DNA of 64,000 bases from Tyzzerella sp. An114 (GTDB taxonomy: Bacteria; Bacillota; Clostridia; Lachnospirales; Anaerotignaceae), in the NCBI RefSeq assembly GCF_002161055.1, contig NZ_NFLT01000003.1:124001-188000 (forward strand). The letters are read 5' to 3'. Below the pieces are notes generated by a model. That model ran no database searches, was not told the DNA's origin, and worked only from the letters and a program-made list of their open reading frames with translations. The position numbers were made by a program, and so were the translations under genes. Positions 18,666 through 28,488 of this stretch are shown here, piece by piece (position 1 is the first letter of the stretch; each line of letters starts with the position of its first letter).

Positions 18666-18860
18666 AAACTCCTCTTTTTCATTAGTATATAAAATAATAT
18701 CAATATAATTATTATCTTTTTTTAATAAAATGTCAATATTTATACTGTGATAAGTATATATATTTCGTCAATTTATATAAATGTTACCGTTTTTAATTTA
18801 ATTATATACAGCATATATATAAGAAAATTGTTGATAAAGCCTATTTTATTGAAAAATCAT

Positions 18861-18889
18861 TTGTATTAAAAATTGAATTGTGCTATACT
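18861..18889 (+). promoter_or_regulatory. Promoter of glyA
   Basis: TTGTAT (18861-18866), 17-bp spacer, TATACT (18884-18889), about 65 bp before the GTG start. The rest of the 289-bp gap between the divergent genes shows nothing else clear. Confidence 0.6.
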
Positions 18890-18954
18890 TGTTTACATCA
18901 CAGAGACATTTGATTTTCTGTATTGGATATTTATACAAATTGGAGGTAATAGAA

Positions 18955-20193
18955 GTGAGTGAATTTGATTTTAGTGAAATTAGAAAAGTTGACCCTGAAA
19001 TTGTTGACTGTATAGAAGCTGAACTTAAGAGACAGAGAGATAATATTGAGCTTATAGCTTCAGAAAACTTTGTTTCAAAAGCTGTTATGCTTGCTATGGG
19101 AACACCTCTTACAAACAAATATGCAGAAGGCTATCCTTCAAAGAGATATTATGGAGGTTGTGAAAAAGTTGATATAGCAGAAAATCTTGCTATCGCTCGT
19201 GCAAAAGAGCTTTTTGGTGCAGACCATGTTAATGTACAGCCTCATTCAGGTTCACAGGCAAATATTGCTGTATACTTTGCAATGCTTAAACCTGGAGATA
19301 CAATTCTTGGTATGAACCTTGACCAAGGTGGTCATCTTACTCATGGTAGCCCTGTAAACATTTCCGGTAAATATTTCAATGTTATACCTTACGGTGTAAA
19401 CTCTGATGGATTTATAGATTATGATGAACTTGAAAAAATTGCAAAAGAAAACAATCCTAAAATGATTGTTGCTGGTGCAAGTGCTTATGCAAGAACTATT
19501 GATTTTGAGAGAATAAGCAATATTGCAAAGAGTGTTGGTGCATATCTCATGGTTGATATTGCTCATATTGCAGGTCTTGTTGCTGCTGGACTTCACCCAT
19601 CACCAGTTCCTTATGCTGATTTTGTTACAACAACAACACATAAAACATTAAGAGGCCCTAGAGGCGGTATGATTATGTGTAAAGAGGAATATGCAAAGGC
19701 TATTGATAAAGCTATTTTCCCTGGAATACAGGGTGGACCTCTTATGCACGTTATAGCTGCAAAAGCTGTATGTTTCAAAGAAGCATTACAGCCAGAGTAT
19801 AAAGAGTATATGGAAAACGTTGTTAAAAATGCAAAAGCTCTTGCAAGTGCTCTTATTGAAAATGGTGTTGACATTGTTTCTGGTGGTACAGACAATCACC
19901 TTATGCTTGTTGACCTTAGAAAACTTAACCTTACAGGTAAAGAAGCAGAAAAAATGCTTGATGCAGTAGGTGTTACATGTAACAAAAATACAATTCCTTT
20001 TGACCCACAGTCTCCATTTATAACAAGTGGTGTTAGACTTGGTACTCCTGCTGTTACAACAAGAGGAATGAAAGAAGAAGACATGAAAGAGATTGCAGAA
20101 ATAATTGCAATAACTCTTAAAGACTTTGAAGCTAATAAAGCAGAGGCTAAGGCAAGAGTTAAAGCTCTTACTCTCAAATATCCTTTATATTAA
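18955..20193 (+). CDS. glyA: Serine hydroxymethyltransferase
   Basis: PLP enzyme that interconverts serine and glycine while charging tetrahydrofolate with a one-carbon unit. The PLP lysine sits in [15 protein letters not shown]. Other family segments are [36 protein letters not shown] and [13 protein letters not shown]. 412 residues with a GTG start at 18955, set by GGAGG at 18942-18946; the frame is open further upstream without a ribosome site and beyond the family N-terminus. Monocistronic. Confidence 0.96.
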   Translation: MSEFDFSEIRKVDPEIVDCIEAELKRQRDNIELIASENFVSKAVMLAMGTPLTNKYAEGYPSKRYYGGCEKVDIAENLAIARAKELFGADHVNVQPHSGSQANIAVYFAMLKPGDTILGMNLDQGGHLTHGSPVNISGKYFNVIPYGVNSDGFIDYDELEKIAKENNPKMIVAGASAYARTIDFERISNIAKSVGAYLMVDIAHIAGLVAAGLHPSPVPYADFVTTTTHKTLRGPRGGMIMCKEEYAKAIDKAIFPGIQGGPLMHVIAAKAVCFKEALQPEYKEYMENVVKNAKALASALIENGVDIVSGGTDNHLMLVDLRKLNLTGKEAEKMLDAVGVTCNKNTIPFDPQSPFITSGVRLGTPAVTTRGMKEEDMKEIAEIIAITLKDFEANKAEAKARVKALTLKYPLY

Positions 20194-20214
20194 TAATTAA
20201 TAATATGTATTTTT

Positions 20215-20250
20215 ACAGGCTCTTTTCTTATAGAAAGGAGCCTGTTTGTT
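20215..20250 (+). terminator. Terminator of glyA
   Basis: Stem ACAGGCTC.TTTCT/AGAAA.GAGCCTGT with a short T-rich tail; weaker than its neighbours. Confidence 0.7.
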
Positions 20251-20331
20251 ATACTTGACATATATTTGTAATAGTAATAAACTATATTTGTAGTTTATCA
20301 TACTGTATACAATTTGGAGGACTGATTTCTA

Positions 20332-21630
20332 TTGCATTATTTGGTCATATTTATAATTACACTGGTTCTGACTACATATTTTTCTGTACTTGAGACAGCT
20401 TTAATATCTGTCAATGAAGGAAAAATAAAATCATTTGCAGAAACAGGAGATAATAAATACAGAATATTTTATGAAGGCATAAAAAATAAAACAGATAAAA
20501 TATCATCACTTAGACTTTTAATTGTAACTGGTGTTGTAATAGGAAGTTTTCTTTTTACAAGATTTTCTGCTCTTACAATATTTAACTGGATTTTATCTTT
20601 AAATATAACAGTTATAAGTGATTTTGAAGTCTATGTTGCTTATATAATAGGCTTTATATTATCTATATTCTTTTTTTATACTTTTGAATATCTTGCAGCA
20701 AGACGTTTTGGTTTAAAAGACCCTGACAATACAGCTTTTAATAATTATGGAAAAATAGTTTTTATAACTTCAATAATGAAACCTTTTGTTACAATAAACA
20801 CATTTATTGCAAATACATTTGTAAAACTGTTCGGTGTTGACCCTTCAAAACTTGATGTTAATATAACAGAAGAAGAAATTAGGATGATGGTTGATGCTGG
20901 AGGTGGAATGGGTTCAATTGATGAAAATGAAATGGAAATGATAAATAATATATTTGAGTTTGACAATACATCAGTTGAAGATATTGCAACCCATAGAACT
21001 GATATTGTTGCTGTTCCTGTTGAGGCCACTATTGAAGATATAAAGAAAGTTATAAATGAAGAAAAATACTCAAGAATACCTGTATATGAAGATAATATAG
21101 ACGATATTGTAGGTATATTTCATATAAAAGATTTTGTCAAATATATATTAAATGATAATAATAAAGAGTTTAATATTAAAAACATTATTATGGAACCTTA
21201 TTTTGTTCCAATATCAAAAAAGACTGATGAACTTTTTGAAGAAATGCAAGTTAAAAAAGTTCATATGGCAATAGTAATTGACGAATATGGTGGTACAGCC
21301 GGTATAGTTACTATGGAAGACCTTCTTGAAGAAATTGTTGGAAATATATTTGATGAATATGATGTTGAAGAAAAAGAAGATATTGAGACTATTGAAAATG
21401 GTGTCTATATTATGAATGGAAGTACAGACATTTATGATGTTGAGGAATTCCTTGGTGTAAAATTTGAAGATATAGAGGATTATGATACATTGGGAGGATA
21501 CCTTATAGGTGAACTTGGAAGAGTTCCTAATGATGATGAACGACCTGAAATAGAAATATGTGGTTACAATTTTAAAATAGTTGAATTTGATGACAAGAGA
21601 ATTAATCTTGTTAAAGTTACTAAGATATAA
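20332..21630 (+). CDS. CNNM/CorC (HlyC-type) membrane protein with CBS domains
   Basis: A DUF21/CNNM transmembrane domain (about 1-180, four hydrophobic segments) is followed by a CBS pair (about 205-330; ARIPVYEDNI-like SRIPVYEDNIDDIVG and VIDEYGGTAGIVTMEDLLEEIVG) and a C-terminal CorC_HlyC domain (YDTLGGYLIGELGRVP). The family is linked to Mg2+ or Co2+ transport and is often misnamed hemolysin. The start is TTG 20332, 11 bases after GGAGG at 20316-20320. 432 residues. Single gene. Confidence 0.9.
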   Translation: MHYLVIFIITLVLTTYFSVLETALISVNEGKIKSFAETGDNKYRIFYEGIKNKTDKISSLRLLIVTGVVIGSFLFTRFSALTIFNWILSLNITVISDFEVYVAYIIGFILSIFFFYTFEYLAARRFGLKDPDNTAFNNYGKIVFITSIMKPFVTINTFIANTFVKLFGVDPSKLDVNITEEEIRMMVDAGGGMGSIDENEMEMINNIFEFDNTSVEDIATHRTDIVAVPVEATIEDIKKVINEEKYSRIPVYEDNIDDIVGIFHIKDFVKYILNDNNKEFNIKNIIMEPYFVPISKKTDELFEEMQVKKVHMAIVIDEYGGTAGIVTMEDLLEEIVGNIFDEYDVEEKEDIETIENGVYIMNGSTDIYDVEEFLGVKFEDIEDYDTLGGYLIGELGRVPNDDERPEIEICGYNFKIVEFDDKRINLVKVTKI

Positions 21631-21660
21631 ATAAAAACACTCATTGTTTAATTTTAATAT

Positions 21661-21701
21661 ATAAGTGTACTCAATTTTATTGAGTACACTTATTTTTTTG
21701 T
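21661..21701 (+). terminator. Terminator of the CNNM gene
   Basis: A 15-bp stem, ATAAGTGTACTCAAT and its complement, followed by a T run. Confidence 0.92.
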
Positions 21702-21762
21702 TTGAATTTATAAGCTATTTTGTTAAAATTAGTATAAGATTAAAAATAAGAGGAGGAATAAT

Positions 21763-22899
21763 ATGAGATTTATTCATCTTTCAGACCTTCATATTGGAAA
21801 ACGTGTCAATGAATTTTCTATGTTGGAGGAACAAGAATATATACTGGGAAAAATACTTAATATAATTGATGATGAAAATGTTGATTGTGTCATTATAGCT
21901 GGTGATGTATATGACAAATCTGTTCCATCAGCAGAAGCAGTTCAAGTTTTTGATAAGTTTTTATACAATATTTCAAAAAGAGATATAAAAGTTTTTGTAA
22001 TAAGTGGAAACCATGACTCGGCGGAAAGAATAGCTTTCGGCTCAAATATTATGGATAAAAGCGGAGTTTATATGTCTCCGGTATATGACGGAAATATAAA
22101 GTCTGTAAAATTACAAGATAAATACGGCAATATAAATGTATTTATGATACCTTTTATAAAACCAGCCCATGTTAGAAGATATTTTGAAAATAAAAATATA
22201 GAAACTTATACTGATATGATGAGGGCAGTTATAGGTACAATAGATACTTATTTTAAAGAGAGAAATATAATAATAACTCATCAGTTTGTAACTGGTGCAA
22301 CAAGGTGTGAATCTGAAGAAATAAGTGTTGGAGGATCTGACAATATAGATGCTGATGTTTTTGAAAATTTTGATTATGTAGCTTTGGGACACATTCATGG
22401 ACCTCAATATATATCAAGGGAAACTATAAGATACTGTGGTACACCTTTAAAATATTCATTTTCGGAGATAAGACATAATAAGTCTGTAACTGTTGTTGAT
22501 ATGAATGAAAAAGGAAATATAAGTATAAAGAAAGTTCCTCTTACACCTAAAAGAGATATGAGAGAGATAAGAGGTAATTTTGAGGATATTACTAGAAAAG
22601 AATACTATGAAAAAATAAACAGAAATGATTATATGCATATAATATTGACTGATGAAAATGATGTAAATGACGCCATAGGAAAACTTAGAGTAATATATCC
22701 TAATATTATGAAACTTGATTATGACAATAAAAGAACAAGAAGTGAGTTTACCCTTGAAGCCTTGGAAGATGTAAAAGATAGAAATCCTGTTGACCTTTTT
22801 TCTGAATTTTATGAAAGTCAAAATGGTCAAACAATGTCAGATGAACAGAGGGAATTTATTTTAAAACTTACAGAAGAAATATGGGGTGATATATTATGA
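21763..22899 (+). CDS. sbcD: Exonuclease subunit SbcD (Mre11-like nuclease)
   Basis: Metallophosphatase subunit of the SbcCD complex, which cuts hairpins and blocked DNA ends. The phosphoesterase motifs are in order: HLSDLHIGKR, AGDVYDKS, GNHDSAE, ITHQFV and GHIHGPQ, all with their metal ligands. 378 residues. The stop overlaps the sbcC start by four bases (ATGA). Confidence 0.96.
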   Translation: MRFIHLSDLHIGKRVNEFSMLEEQEYILGKILNIIDDENVDCVIIAGDVYDKSVPSAEAVQVFDKFLYNISKRDIKVFVISGNHDSAERIAFGSNIMDKSGVYMSPVYDGNIKSVKLQDKYGNINVFMIPFIKPAHVRRYFENKNIETYTDMMRAVIGTIDTYFKERNIIITHQFVTGATRCESEEISVGGSDNIDADVFENFDYVALGHIHGPQYISRETIRYCGTPLKYSFSEIRHNKSVTVVDMNEKGNISIKKVPLTPKRDMREIRGNFEDITRKEYYEKINRNDYMHIILTDENDVNDAIGKLRVIYPNIMKLDYDNKRTRSEFTLEALEDVKDRNPVDLFSEFYESQNGQTMSDEQREFILKLTEEIWGDIL

Positions 22900-25655
22900 G
22901 ACCTTTAAAACTTACAGTTTCAGCCTTTGGACCTTATGCCGGTAAAACTTATATAGATATGGAAAAATTGGGAGACAAAGGATTGTATCTTATTACAGGT
23001 GATACGGGAGCAGGAAAAACAACTGTTTTTGATGCTATAACATATGCTCTTTACGGTGAAACTAGTGGAGACAATAGAAAGCCAGATATGTTAAGAAGTA
23101 AATATGCTGATAAAGATACACCTACATTTGTTGAGCTTGATTTTGAATATAGAGGAAAAACTTATAAAATAAAGAGAAATCCAAAGTATGAGAGAGCCTC
23201 AAAAAGAGGTACAGGAACAACAACAGAGAGTGCAAAGGCTGAACTTACATATCCTGACGGTAGAGTTATAACAAAAGATGTCACAGATGCAGTGAGAGAC
23301 ATTATAGGAATAGACAGAAACCAATTTATACAGATTGCAATGATAGCTCAAGGTGACTTTTTGAAACTTCTTTTGGCTACAACAGAGGAAAGAAAAGAAA
23401 TATTTAGAAGAATATTTAAAACTGATAACTATGAAAAACTTCAAGACAGACTTTTTCAAGAAAAGAGCAGTTTATCAAATGAATATGATAGCCTTGTAAA
23501 AATGAGAAACAGTGACATAAAAGGGGCTTTGTGTGACAGTGATAATGTTGATACTATTGACCTCGGAAAGGCTAAAGAGGGAAATTTAACTGTTGAAGAT
23601 ACTTTAAACCTTATTGAAAGAATAATATCAAGAGATACAGAATTAAAATCAAAATCAGAAAATTCTATTAAGGATATAAGTGATAATATTGAGAAAATAA
23701 ATATACAGCTCAAAGAGGCTGAAACAATAGAAAATTTAAAAAGAGAACTTTATTTGACAGAGAAAAATTTTGAAAAATCAAAAGAAGATTTTGAAATTTT
23801 ATCAAATCAATATGAAATTGCCAGCAAAAAAAGAGAAAACACTCCTAAGTTGGAGGCATCAAAAGCAATAATAGAACAAAAACTTGAAAAATATGATAAT
23901 GTTGAAAAAGTAGAAAGTTTAATAAAAGATGATGAAAAAAATCTTGAAAATAATGAAATAAAACTTAAAAAATATAATGAAAAACTTGATAATACTAAAA
24001 ATTTAATCGAAAAATATAAAAAAGACCTTGAAACAGTTAAAGACTGTGAAGTTAAAATGGCTGAAATTAAAAAAGAAGGCTCTGAAAATAAAACAAAACG
24101 TGATGATATAAAAATATTAAAAAATAATATTTTAGAGTATGAAAATTTATGTTTAGAACTTTCAAAGGCACAAGATGAATATATTAAATCTTCTGAAAAA
24201 TCAAAAATTTTAAAAGAAAAGTATGAAATAATGAACAGAGCTTTTCTTGATGAACAAGCTGGAATATTGGCTATAAGTCTTGAGGAGGGCAAAAAATGTC
24301 CTGTATGTGGTTCTACACATCACCCACAACCGGCTATACTAAAAGAAAATGCACCAAAAGAGGAAGACGTAAAAAAGGCAAAAAATGAAATGGAAAAGGC
24401 TGAAAAAAATGAGTCAGATAAAAGCCGTATTGCTGGTGAAAAAGGTGTTGAAACATCTAAAAAGAAATCAGATATTATTGATATAAGTAGAAAACTTTCT
24501 ATAAGCTGTGATTTTGAAGAAATAAAAAATATAAGTGAAAAAATGCTCTATGATGTTACAAAAAAATTAAAAGAGCTTAAAGATGAGTATACAAAAGAAC
24601 AGCAAAACCAAAATTTAAAAATAAAAATAGAGGAGTTAATTCCTAATTTAGAAAATGACAGAGATTTTATAAACAATGAAATAAAAGAAATAGAAAAAAT
24701 AATTTCCTCTCTTGAAAGAGGTATAAAAGAAAATATTTCAAAACTTTCAGAAATGAAAAAAGAGCTTTCTGAATTCAGCTCAAAATCTGAGGCAGAAAAA
24801 CAAATACAGGTATATAAAAATGAAATTGATAGTATAAACAGAGAATTTTCAAATTCTGAGAAAAAATTAAATGAAAGTCGTACAAATATAGATACTCTTT
24901 CTGGAAAAATACAGTCTTATAAAAAACAGCTTGAAAATTCAAAGGATATAGATACAGAAAAACTTAACTATGAGAAAATGAAACTTGAAAGTCAAAAAAT
25001 AGAATTCTCAAAACAATCTGATGAGGCATTTTCAAGACTCACAATAAATAAACGTATTGTGAATAATATAAATAATTACAGTGAAAAATTAAATAAATTG
25101 GAGAAAAAACTATCATGGGTTAAAGCTCTTTCAGACACAGCTAATGGTACTATAACAGGAAAAGAAAAAGTAAAACTTGAAACATTTATACAGATGACAT
25201 ATTTTGATAGAATAGTTTCAAGAGCAAATTTAAGATTTTTGAAAATGACAGGAAATCAATATGAACTTGTGAGAAAGAAAACTGCTGAAAATAACAGAGT
25301 TCAAACAGGTTTAGACCTTGACATTATTGACCATTATAATGGAACAGAAAGAAGTGTAAGAACATTATCAGGAGGAGAGTCTTTCAAAGCTTCATTATCC
25401 CTTGCCTTAGGTCTTTCTGATGAGATACAGTCATCATCTGCTGTAAAATTAGATACAATGTTTGTTGATGAGGGATTTGGTTCTCTTGATGAGGAGTCAT
25501 TAAATCAGGCTGTACAGGTTCTTGCAGGTTTAAGTGAGGGAAATAGACTTGTAGGTATAATATCTCATGTCTCAGAACTTAAAGACAAAATAGACCGTCA
25601 AATTGTTGTTAAAAAAGACAAAACTGGTGGAAGTCATATAAACATAATTATATAA
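22896..25655 (+). CDS. sbcC: Exonuclease subunit SbcC (Rad50-like ATPase)
   Basis: SMC-like ATPase partner of SbcD. Walker A GDTGAGKTT lies near the N-terminus. Long coiled coils (about 180-460 and 500-760) flank the zinc hook CPVC (GKKCPVCGSTHH, about 470). The C-terminal signature LSGGESFKASLSLALG and Walker B DTMFVDEGFGSLDEE complete the ATPase. 919 residues, shorter than the E. coli protein but usual for Firmicutes. Confidence 0.96.
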   Translation: MRPLKLTVSAFGPYAGKTYIDMEKLGDKGLYLITGDTGAGKTTVFDAITYALYGETSGDNRKPDMLRSKYADKDTPTFVELDFEYRGKTYKIKRNPKYERASKRGTGTTTESAKAELTYPDGRVITKDVTDAVRDIIGIDRNQFIQIAMIAQGDFLKLLLATTEERKEIFRRIFKTDNYEKLQDRLFQEKSSLSNEYDSLVKMRNSDIKGALCDSDNVDTIDLGKAKEGNLTVEDTLNLIERIISRDTELKSKSENSIKDISDNIEKINIQLKEAETIENLKRELYLTEKNFEKSKEDFEILSNQYEIASKKRENTPKLEASKAIIEQKLEKYDNVEKVESLIKDDEKNLENNEIKLKKYNEKLDNTKNLIEKYKKDLETVKDCEVKMAEIKKEGSENKTKRDDIKILKNNILEYENLCLELSKAQDEYIKSSEKSKILKEKYEIMNRAFLDEQAGILAISLEEGKKCPVCGSTHHPQPAILKENAPKEEDVKKAKNEMEKAEKNESDKSRIAGEKGVETSKKKSDIIDISRKLSISCDFEEIKNISEKMLYDVTKKLKELKDEYTKEQQNQNLKIKIEELIPNLENDRDFINNEIKEIEKIISSLERGIKENISKLSEMKKELSEFSSKSEAEKQIQVYKNEIDSINREFSNSEKKLNESRTNIDTLSGKIQSYKKQLENSKDIDTEKLNYEKMKLESQKIEFSKQSDEAFSRLTINKRIVNNINNYSEKLNKLEKKLSWVKALSDTANGTITGKEKVKLETFIQMTYFDRIVSRANLRFLKMTGNQYELVRKKTAENNRVQTGLDLDIIDHYNGTERSVRTLSGGESFKASLSLALGLSDEIQSSSAVKLDTMFVDEGFGSLDEESLNQAVQVLAGLSEGNRLVGIISHVSELKDKIDRQIVVKKDKTGGSHINIII

Positions 25656-25666
25656 AGTTTATTTAT

Positions 25667-25699
25667 AAAAAAGTATGCATTTTTGTGCATACTTTTTTT
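25667..25699 (+). terminator. Terminator of sbcDC
   Basis: Stem AAAAAAGTATGCA/TGCATACTTTTTT with a T run. Confidence 0.92.
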
Positions 25700-25708
25700 A
25701 TATTTCTA

Positions 25709-25737
25709 TTGAAAATATTATTTAGATATATTATAAT
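25709..25737 (+). promoter_or_regulatory. Promoter of the oligo-1,6-glucosidase gene
   Basis: TTGAAA (25709-25714), 17-bp spacer, consensus TATAAT (25732-25737). Confidence 0.75.
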
Positions 25738-25744
25738 CCAATTA

Positions 25745-25760
25745 AGTTAAACGATTAACT
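25745..25760 (+). promoter_or_regulatory. LacI-family-type operator at the transcription start
   Basis: AGTTAAACGATTAACT is a near-perfect dyad with the central CG typical of LacI/GalR-family operators. It lies just after the -10, over the expected +1, where a repressor would block initiation. No such repressor is encoded in the window. Confidence 0.55.
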
Positions 25761-25784
25761 AAATTCTAAGGGGGAATTTTTAAA

Positions 25785-27464
25785 ATGAAAAGAGTATGGT
25801 GGAAAGAAGCAGTTGTATATCAGATTTATCCAAGAAGTTTTATGGACTCAAATGGTGACGGCGTAGGAGATTTAAGAGGTATTATTTCAAAGTTAGATTA
25901 TTTAAAAGAACTTGGAATTGATGCTGTTTGGCTTTCACCTTGTTATAAATCACCTAATGATGACAATGGATATGATATTTCAGATTACAGAGATATTATG
26001 GACGAGTTTGGAACTCTTGATGATTTTAAAGAACTTCTTTCTGGAATGCATGAAAGAGGTATAAAACTTGTAATGGATTTAGTTGTAAACCATTCATCAG
26101 ACGAACATAAATGGTTTATAGAGTCAAGAAGTTCAAAAGACAATCCAAAGAGAGATTATTATATATGGAGAGACGGAAAAGACGGTAAAGCTCCAAACAA
26201 CTGGACATCATGTTTCGGTGGAAGTGCATGGGAGTATGACAAAGAAACAGACCAGTATTATTTACATCTTTTTACAAAGAAACAGCCTGACTTAAATTGG
26301 GAAAATGAAACTTTGAGAAAAGAAGTTTATGATATGATGAAATATTGGTTTGATATGGGTATAGATGGTTTTAGAATGGACGTTGTAAGTATGTACTCAA
26401 AAGTTCCGGGACTTCCAGATGGAAAAGTATATGGTTCCGAGACAGACTGTGCAATAGGTGCTGAACACTTTACAAATGGTCCAAGAATACATGAATTTAT
26501 GAAAGAAATAAACAAAGAAGTTCTTTCTAAATATAAAGATGTTATGACAGTTGGAGAGGCTTCTGGAGTAACAATAGAGGAAGCAAAAAAATATGCAAAC
26601 TCTGACGGTAGTGAACTTAGTATGGTATTCCATTTTGAACATATGGGAGTTGACGCTGGAGAAGGCGGAAAATGGGATATAAAGAAATGGAAACTTACAG
26701 ACCTTAAAAAAATACTTTCAAAATGGGAAACAGAACTTGAAGGAAAAGCATGGAACAGTATATATCTTTCAAACCATGACCAGCCACGTATGGTTTCAAG
26801 ATTTGGAAGTGAAAAGTTTAGAGAAGAAAGCAGTAAAATGCTTTTTACAATGCTTTTAACAATGCAGGGAACACCTTATATATATCAGGGTGAAGAAATT
26901 GGAATGACAAATGTTCATTTCCCTTCAATAGATGATTATAGGGATGTTGAAGTTAAAAATATGTGGAAAGAGTATGTTGGAAATAGAGGTTATAAACCTG
27001 AAGATTTTATGAAAGCTGTTCACTATATAGCTAGAGATAACAATCGTACTCCTATACAGTGGGACGACAGTGAAAATGCAGGTTTCACAACAGGAACACC
27101 TTGGATTGGTGTAAATCCTAATTATAAAGAAATAAATGTTAAAAATGCATTAGCTGATAAAAATTCTATATTCTATTATGTAAAAGAACTTATAAAATTA
27201 AGACATGAAAATCCTATTGCTGTATATGGTGATTTTAAAGAATATATGGAAGACAGCGAAAGCCTTTATGTATATGAGAGAAATTTTGAAGGCAAAACAA
27301 TGCTTGTAATATTAAATTTTACAGGTGAAGAACAAAACTTTGAACTTTCTGAAAAATTCAAAGATATGAATTCAAAACTTTATATTTCAAATTATGATAA
27401 TACAGATAAATTTGAAAATAATACATTGAGACCATATGAGGCTATTGTATATATTTATGAATAA
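25785..27464 (+). CDS. Alpha-glucosidase GH13, probably oligo-1,6-glucosidase
   Basis: Cytosolic glycoside hydrolase of 559 residues that frees glucose from short alpha-glucans. The GH13 catalytic triad is D199 (GFRMDVV), E258 (TVGEAS) and D332 (SNHDQPR), nearly the numbering of Bacillus cereus oligo-1,6-glucosidase. V200 directly after the nucleophile is the residue linked to alpha-1,6 specificity; Thr would point to alpha-1,4. QPDLNWEN is the usual conserved region. Trehalose-6-phosphate hydrolase is an alternative, less supported without a PTS neighbour. Regulated by the LacI-like site upstream. Confidence 0.88.
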   Translation: MKRVWWKEAVVYQIYPRSFMDSNGDGVGDLRGIISKLDYLKELGIDAVWLSPCYKSPNDDNGYDISDYRDIMDEFGTLDDFKELLSGMHERGIKLVMDLVVNHSSDEHKWFIESRSSKDNPKRDYYIWRDGKDGKAPNNWTSCFGGSAWEYDKETDQYYLHLFTKKQPDLNWENETLRKEVYDMMKYWFDMGIDGFRMDVVSMYSKVPGLPDGKVYGSETDCAIGAEHFTNGPRIHEFMKEINKEVLSKYKDVMTVGEASGVTIEEAKKYANSDGSELSMVFHFEHMGVDAGEGGKWDIKKWKLTDLKKILSKWETELEGKAWNSIYLSNHDQPRMVSRFGSEKFREESSKMLFTMLLTMQGTPYIYQGEEIGMTNVHFPSIDDYRDVEVKNMWKEYVGNRGYKPEDFMKAVHYIARDNNRTPIQWDDSENAGFTTGTPWIGVNPNYKEINVKNALADKNSIFYYVKELIKLRHENPIAVYGDFKEYMEDSESLYVYERNFEGKTMLVILNFTGEEQNFELSEKFKDMNSKLYISNYDNTDKFENNTLRPYEAIVYIYE

Positions 27465-27474
27465 AAATTATATT

Positions 27475-27507
27475 AAAAATTCCTGAAATAAATTCAGGAA
27501 TTTTTTT
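27475..27507 (+). terminator. Terminator of the glucosidase gene
   Basis: AAAAATTCCTGAA, short loop, TTCAGGAATTTTTTT. Confidence 0.92.
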
Positions 27508-27510
27508 AAG

Positions 27511-27774
27511 TCTGAAGAAAAACTTGCTGATATAATTTGGGAAAAAGAACGTGTATCATCAAAATATATTGTAATATTGTGTGAAGAAAATGTGGGTTGG
27601 AAAAAATAAACAACATATACAGTACTTAAAAGACTTGAGGGAGAAGGATTTTTTAAAAATGAAAAAAGTATAGTTTCCTCTGTTATGTCAAAAAATGAAT
27701 ACCTTTCACAACAAAGTTGTAAATTTATAGATAATGCTTTTGGAAGTTTCCTTCCAGCTTTTATATCTGCTTGA
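27511..27774 (+). pseudogene. Broken BlaI/MecI-family repressor gene
   Basis: Translating 27511-27774 gives a recognisable BlaI-like protein: ADIIWEKERVSSKYIV, CEENVGWKK, then TTYTVLKRLEGEGFFKNEK and FGSFLPAFISA. A TAA at 27607-27609 sits where the family has Ser (KKSTTYTVLKRL), so one C-to-A change explains it. The N-terminus and start are missing: the fragment begins right after the glucosidase terminator. There is no ribosome site. It is a decayed paralogue, distinct in sequence from the intact blaI at 44032. Confidence 0.8.
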
Positions 27775-27922
27775 TAACAGTTTTTCTCATAACAAATATA
27801 TAGGATTTATGGGTATTCATGATATGGTTTTTGAAAAAGGAACAGAAGAAGCAAATCTTGTAGCAAAATATCATTCAGATATTACAAATATACTTAAAAC
27901 AGTAGAATTTAATTTAAAATAA
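27775..27922 (+). pseudogene. Remnant coding fragment, family not recognised
   Basis: After the dead blaI, one frame reads a protein-like C-terminus (GIHDMVFEKGTEEANLVAKY region, ending EFNLK and TAA). It has no start codon with a ribosome site of its own; an upstream ATG at 27734 would read through the blaI fragment out of frame. It looks like the tail of another gene joined by deletion. A terminator follows. Confidence 0.4.
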
Positions 27923-27932
27923 ATTATTTTAT

Positions 27933-27962
27933 ATAGAGGCTTTTAAAGCCTCTATTTTTTTG
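27933..27962 (+). terminator. Terminator after the pseudogene remnants
   Basis: TAGAGGCTTT/AAAGCCTCTA stem with a T7 run. Confidence 0.88.
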
Positions 27963-28010
27963 TATAATAATATATTATAATTATAAAAAATGTTATGAAA
28001 GGATTTTGTT

Positions 28011-28391
28011 ATGGAAAAGAAAAAAGTAGCTTTTGTTTGTGTTCATAATTCATGTAGAAGTCAGATTGCAGAGGCTTTAGGAAAACATTTTGCAGGTGAT
28101 AAATATGATTTTTATTCAGCGGGAACAGAGACAAAACCAGCTATAAATCAAGATGCTGTAAGACTTGTAAAAGAAATTTATGGTATAGATATGGAAAAAA
28201 CACAGTATTCAAAACTTATATCTGATATACCTTCTGTTGATATTGTAATAACAATGGGTTGTAATGTTCAATGTCCATATCTTCCTTGTGAACATAGAGA
28301 AGATTGGGGACTTGATGACCCAACAGGAAAAAGTGATGATGAATTTATAAAAGTTATTAAAATTATAGAGTCAAAAGTAAAAGAATTATAA
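28011..28391 (+). CDS. arsC: Arsenate reductase-like low-molecular-weight phosphatase
   Basis: A 126-residue member of the thioredoxin-coupled ArsC / LMW tyrosine phosphatase fold. The P-loop C10-x5-R16 (CVHNSCRS) and the Asp region WGLDDPTGKSDDEF are intact. Further cysteines at 84, 88 and 93 (MGCNVQCPYLPC) could form the redox relay that sets ArsC apart from phosphatases. There is no arsR or arsB next door, so arsenate reduction is inferred from family only. Own terminator at 28401. Confidence 0.8.
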   Translation: MEKKKVAFVCVHNSCRSQIAEALGKHFAGDKYDFYSAGTETKPAINQDAVRLVKEIYGIDMEKTQYSKLISDIPSVDIVITMGCNVQCPYLPCEHREDWGLDDPTGKSDDEFIKVIKIIESKVKEL

Positions 28392-28400
28392 TAAATTTTG

Positions 28401-28430
28401 AAAAGAGTAGATTTTGTCTACTCTTTTTTT
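28401..28430 (+). terminator. Terminator of arsC
   Basis: AAAAGAGTAGA/TCTACTCTTTTTTT. Confidence 0.92.
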
Positions 28431-28451
28431 ATGAAATTAAATTTAATTTTG

Positions 28452-28488
28452 TTAAGTGTTTTTTAAAGGCTGTTAACAGTCAGTAAAG
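28452..28488 (+). promoter_or_regulatory. Pho box (PhoP/PhoB direct repeats) before the alkaline phosphatase
   Basis: Four hexamers, TTAAGT (28452), TTAAAG (28463), TTAACA (28473) and GTAAAG (28483), recur every 10-11 bp and match the TTAACA-type PhoP repeat. They end 22 bp before a TATGAT -10 (28511-28516) with no good -35, as expected of an activator-dependent promoter. Confidence 0.7.

Noticed and set aside
27734-27922. A 62-residue frame as a real gene
   Set aside because: Its first part overlaps the dead blaI in another frame and it lacks a ribosome site; only the tail looks like former coding sequence.
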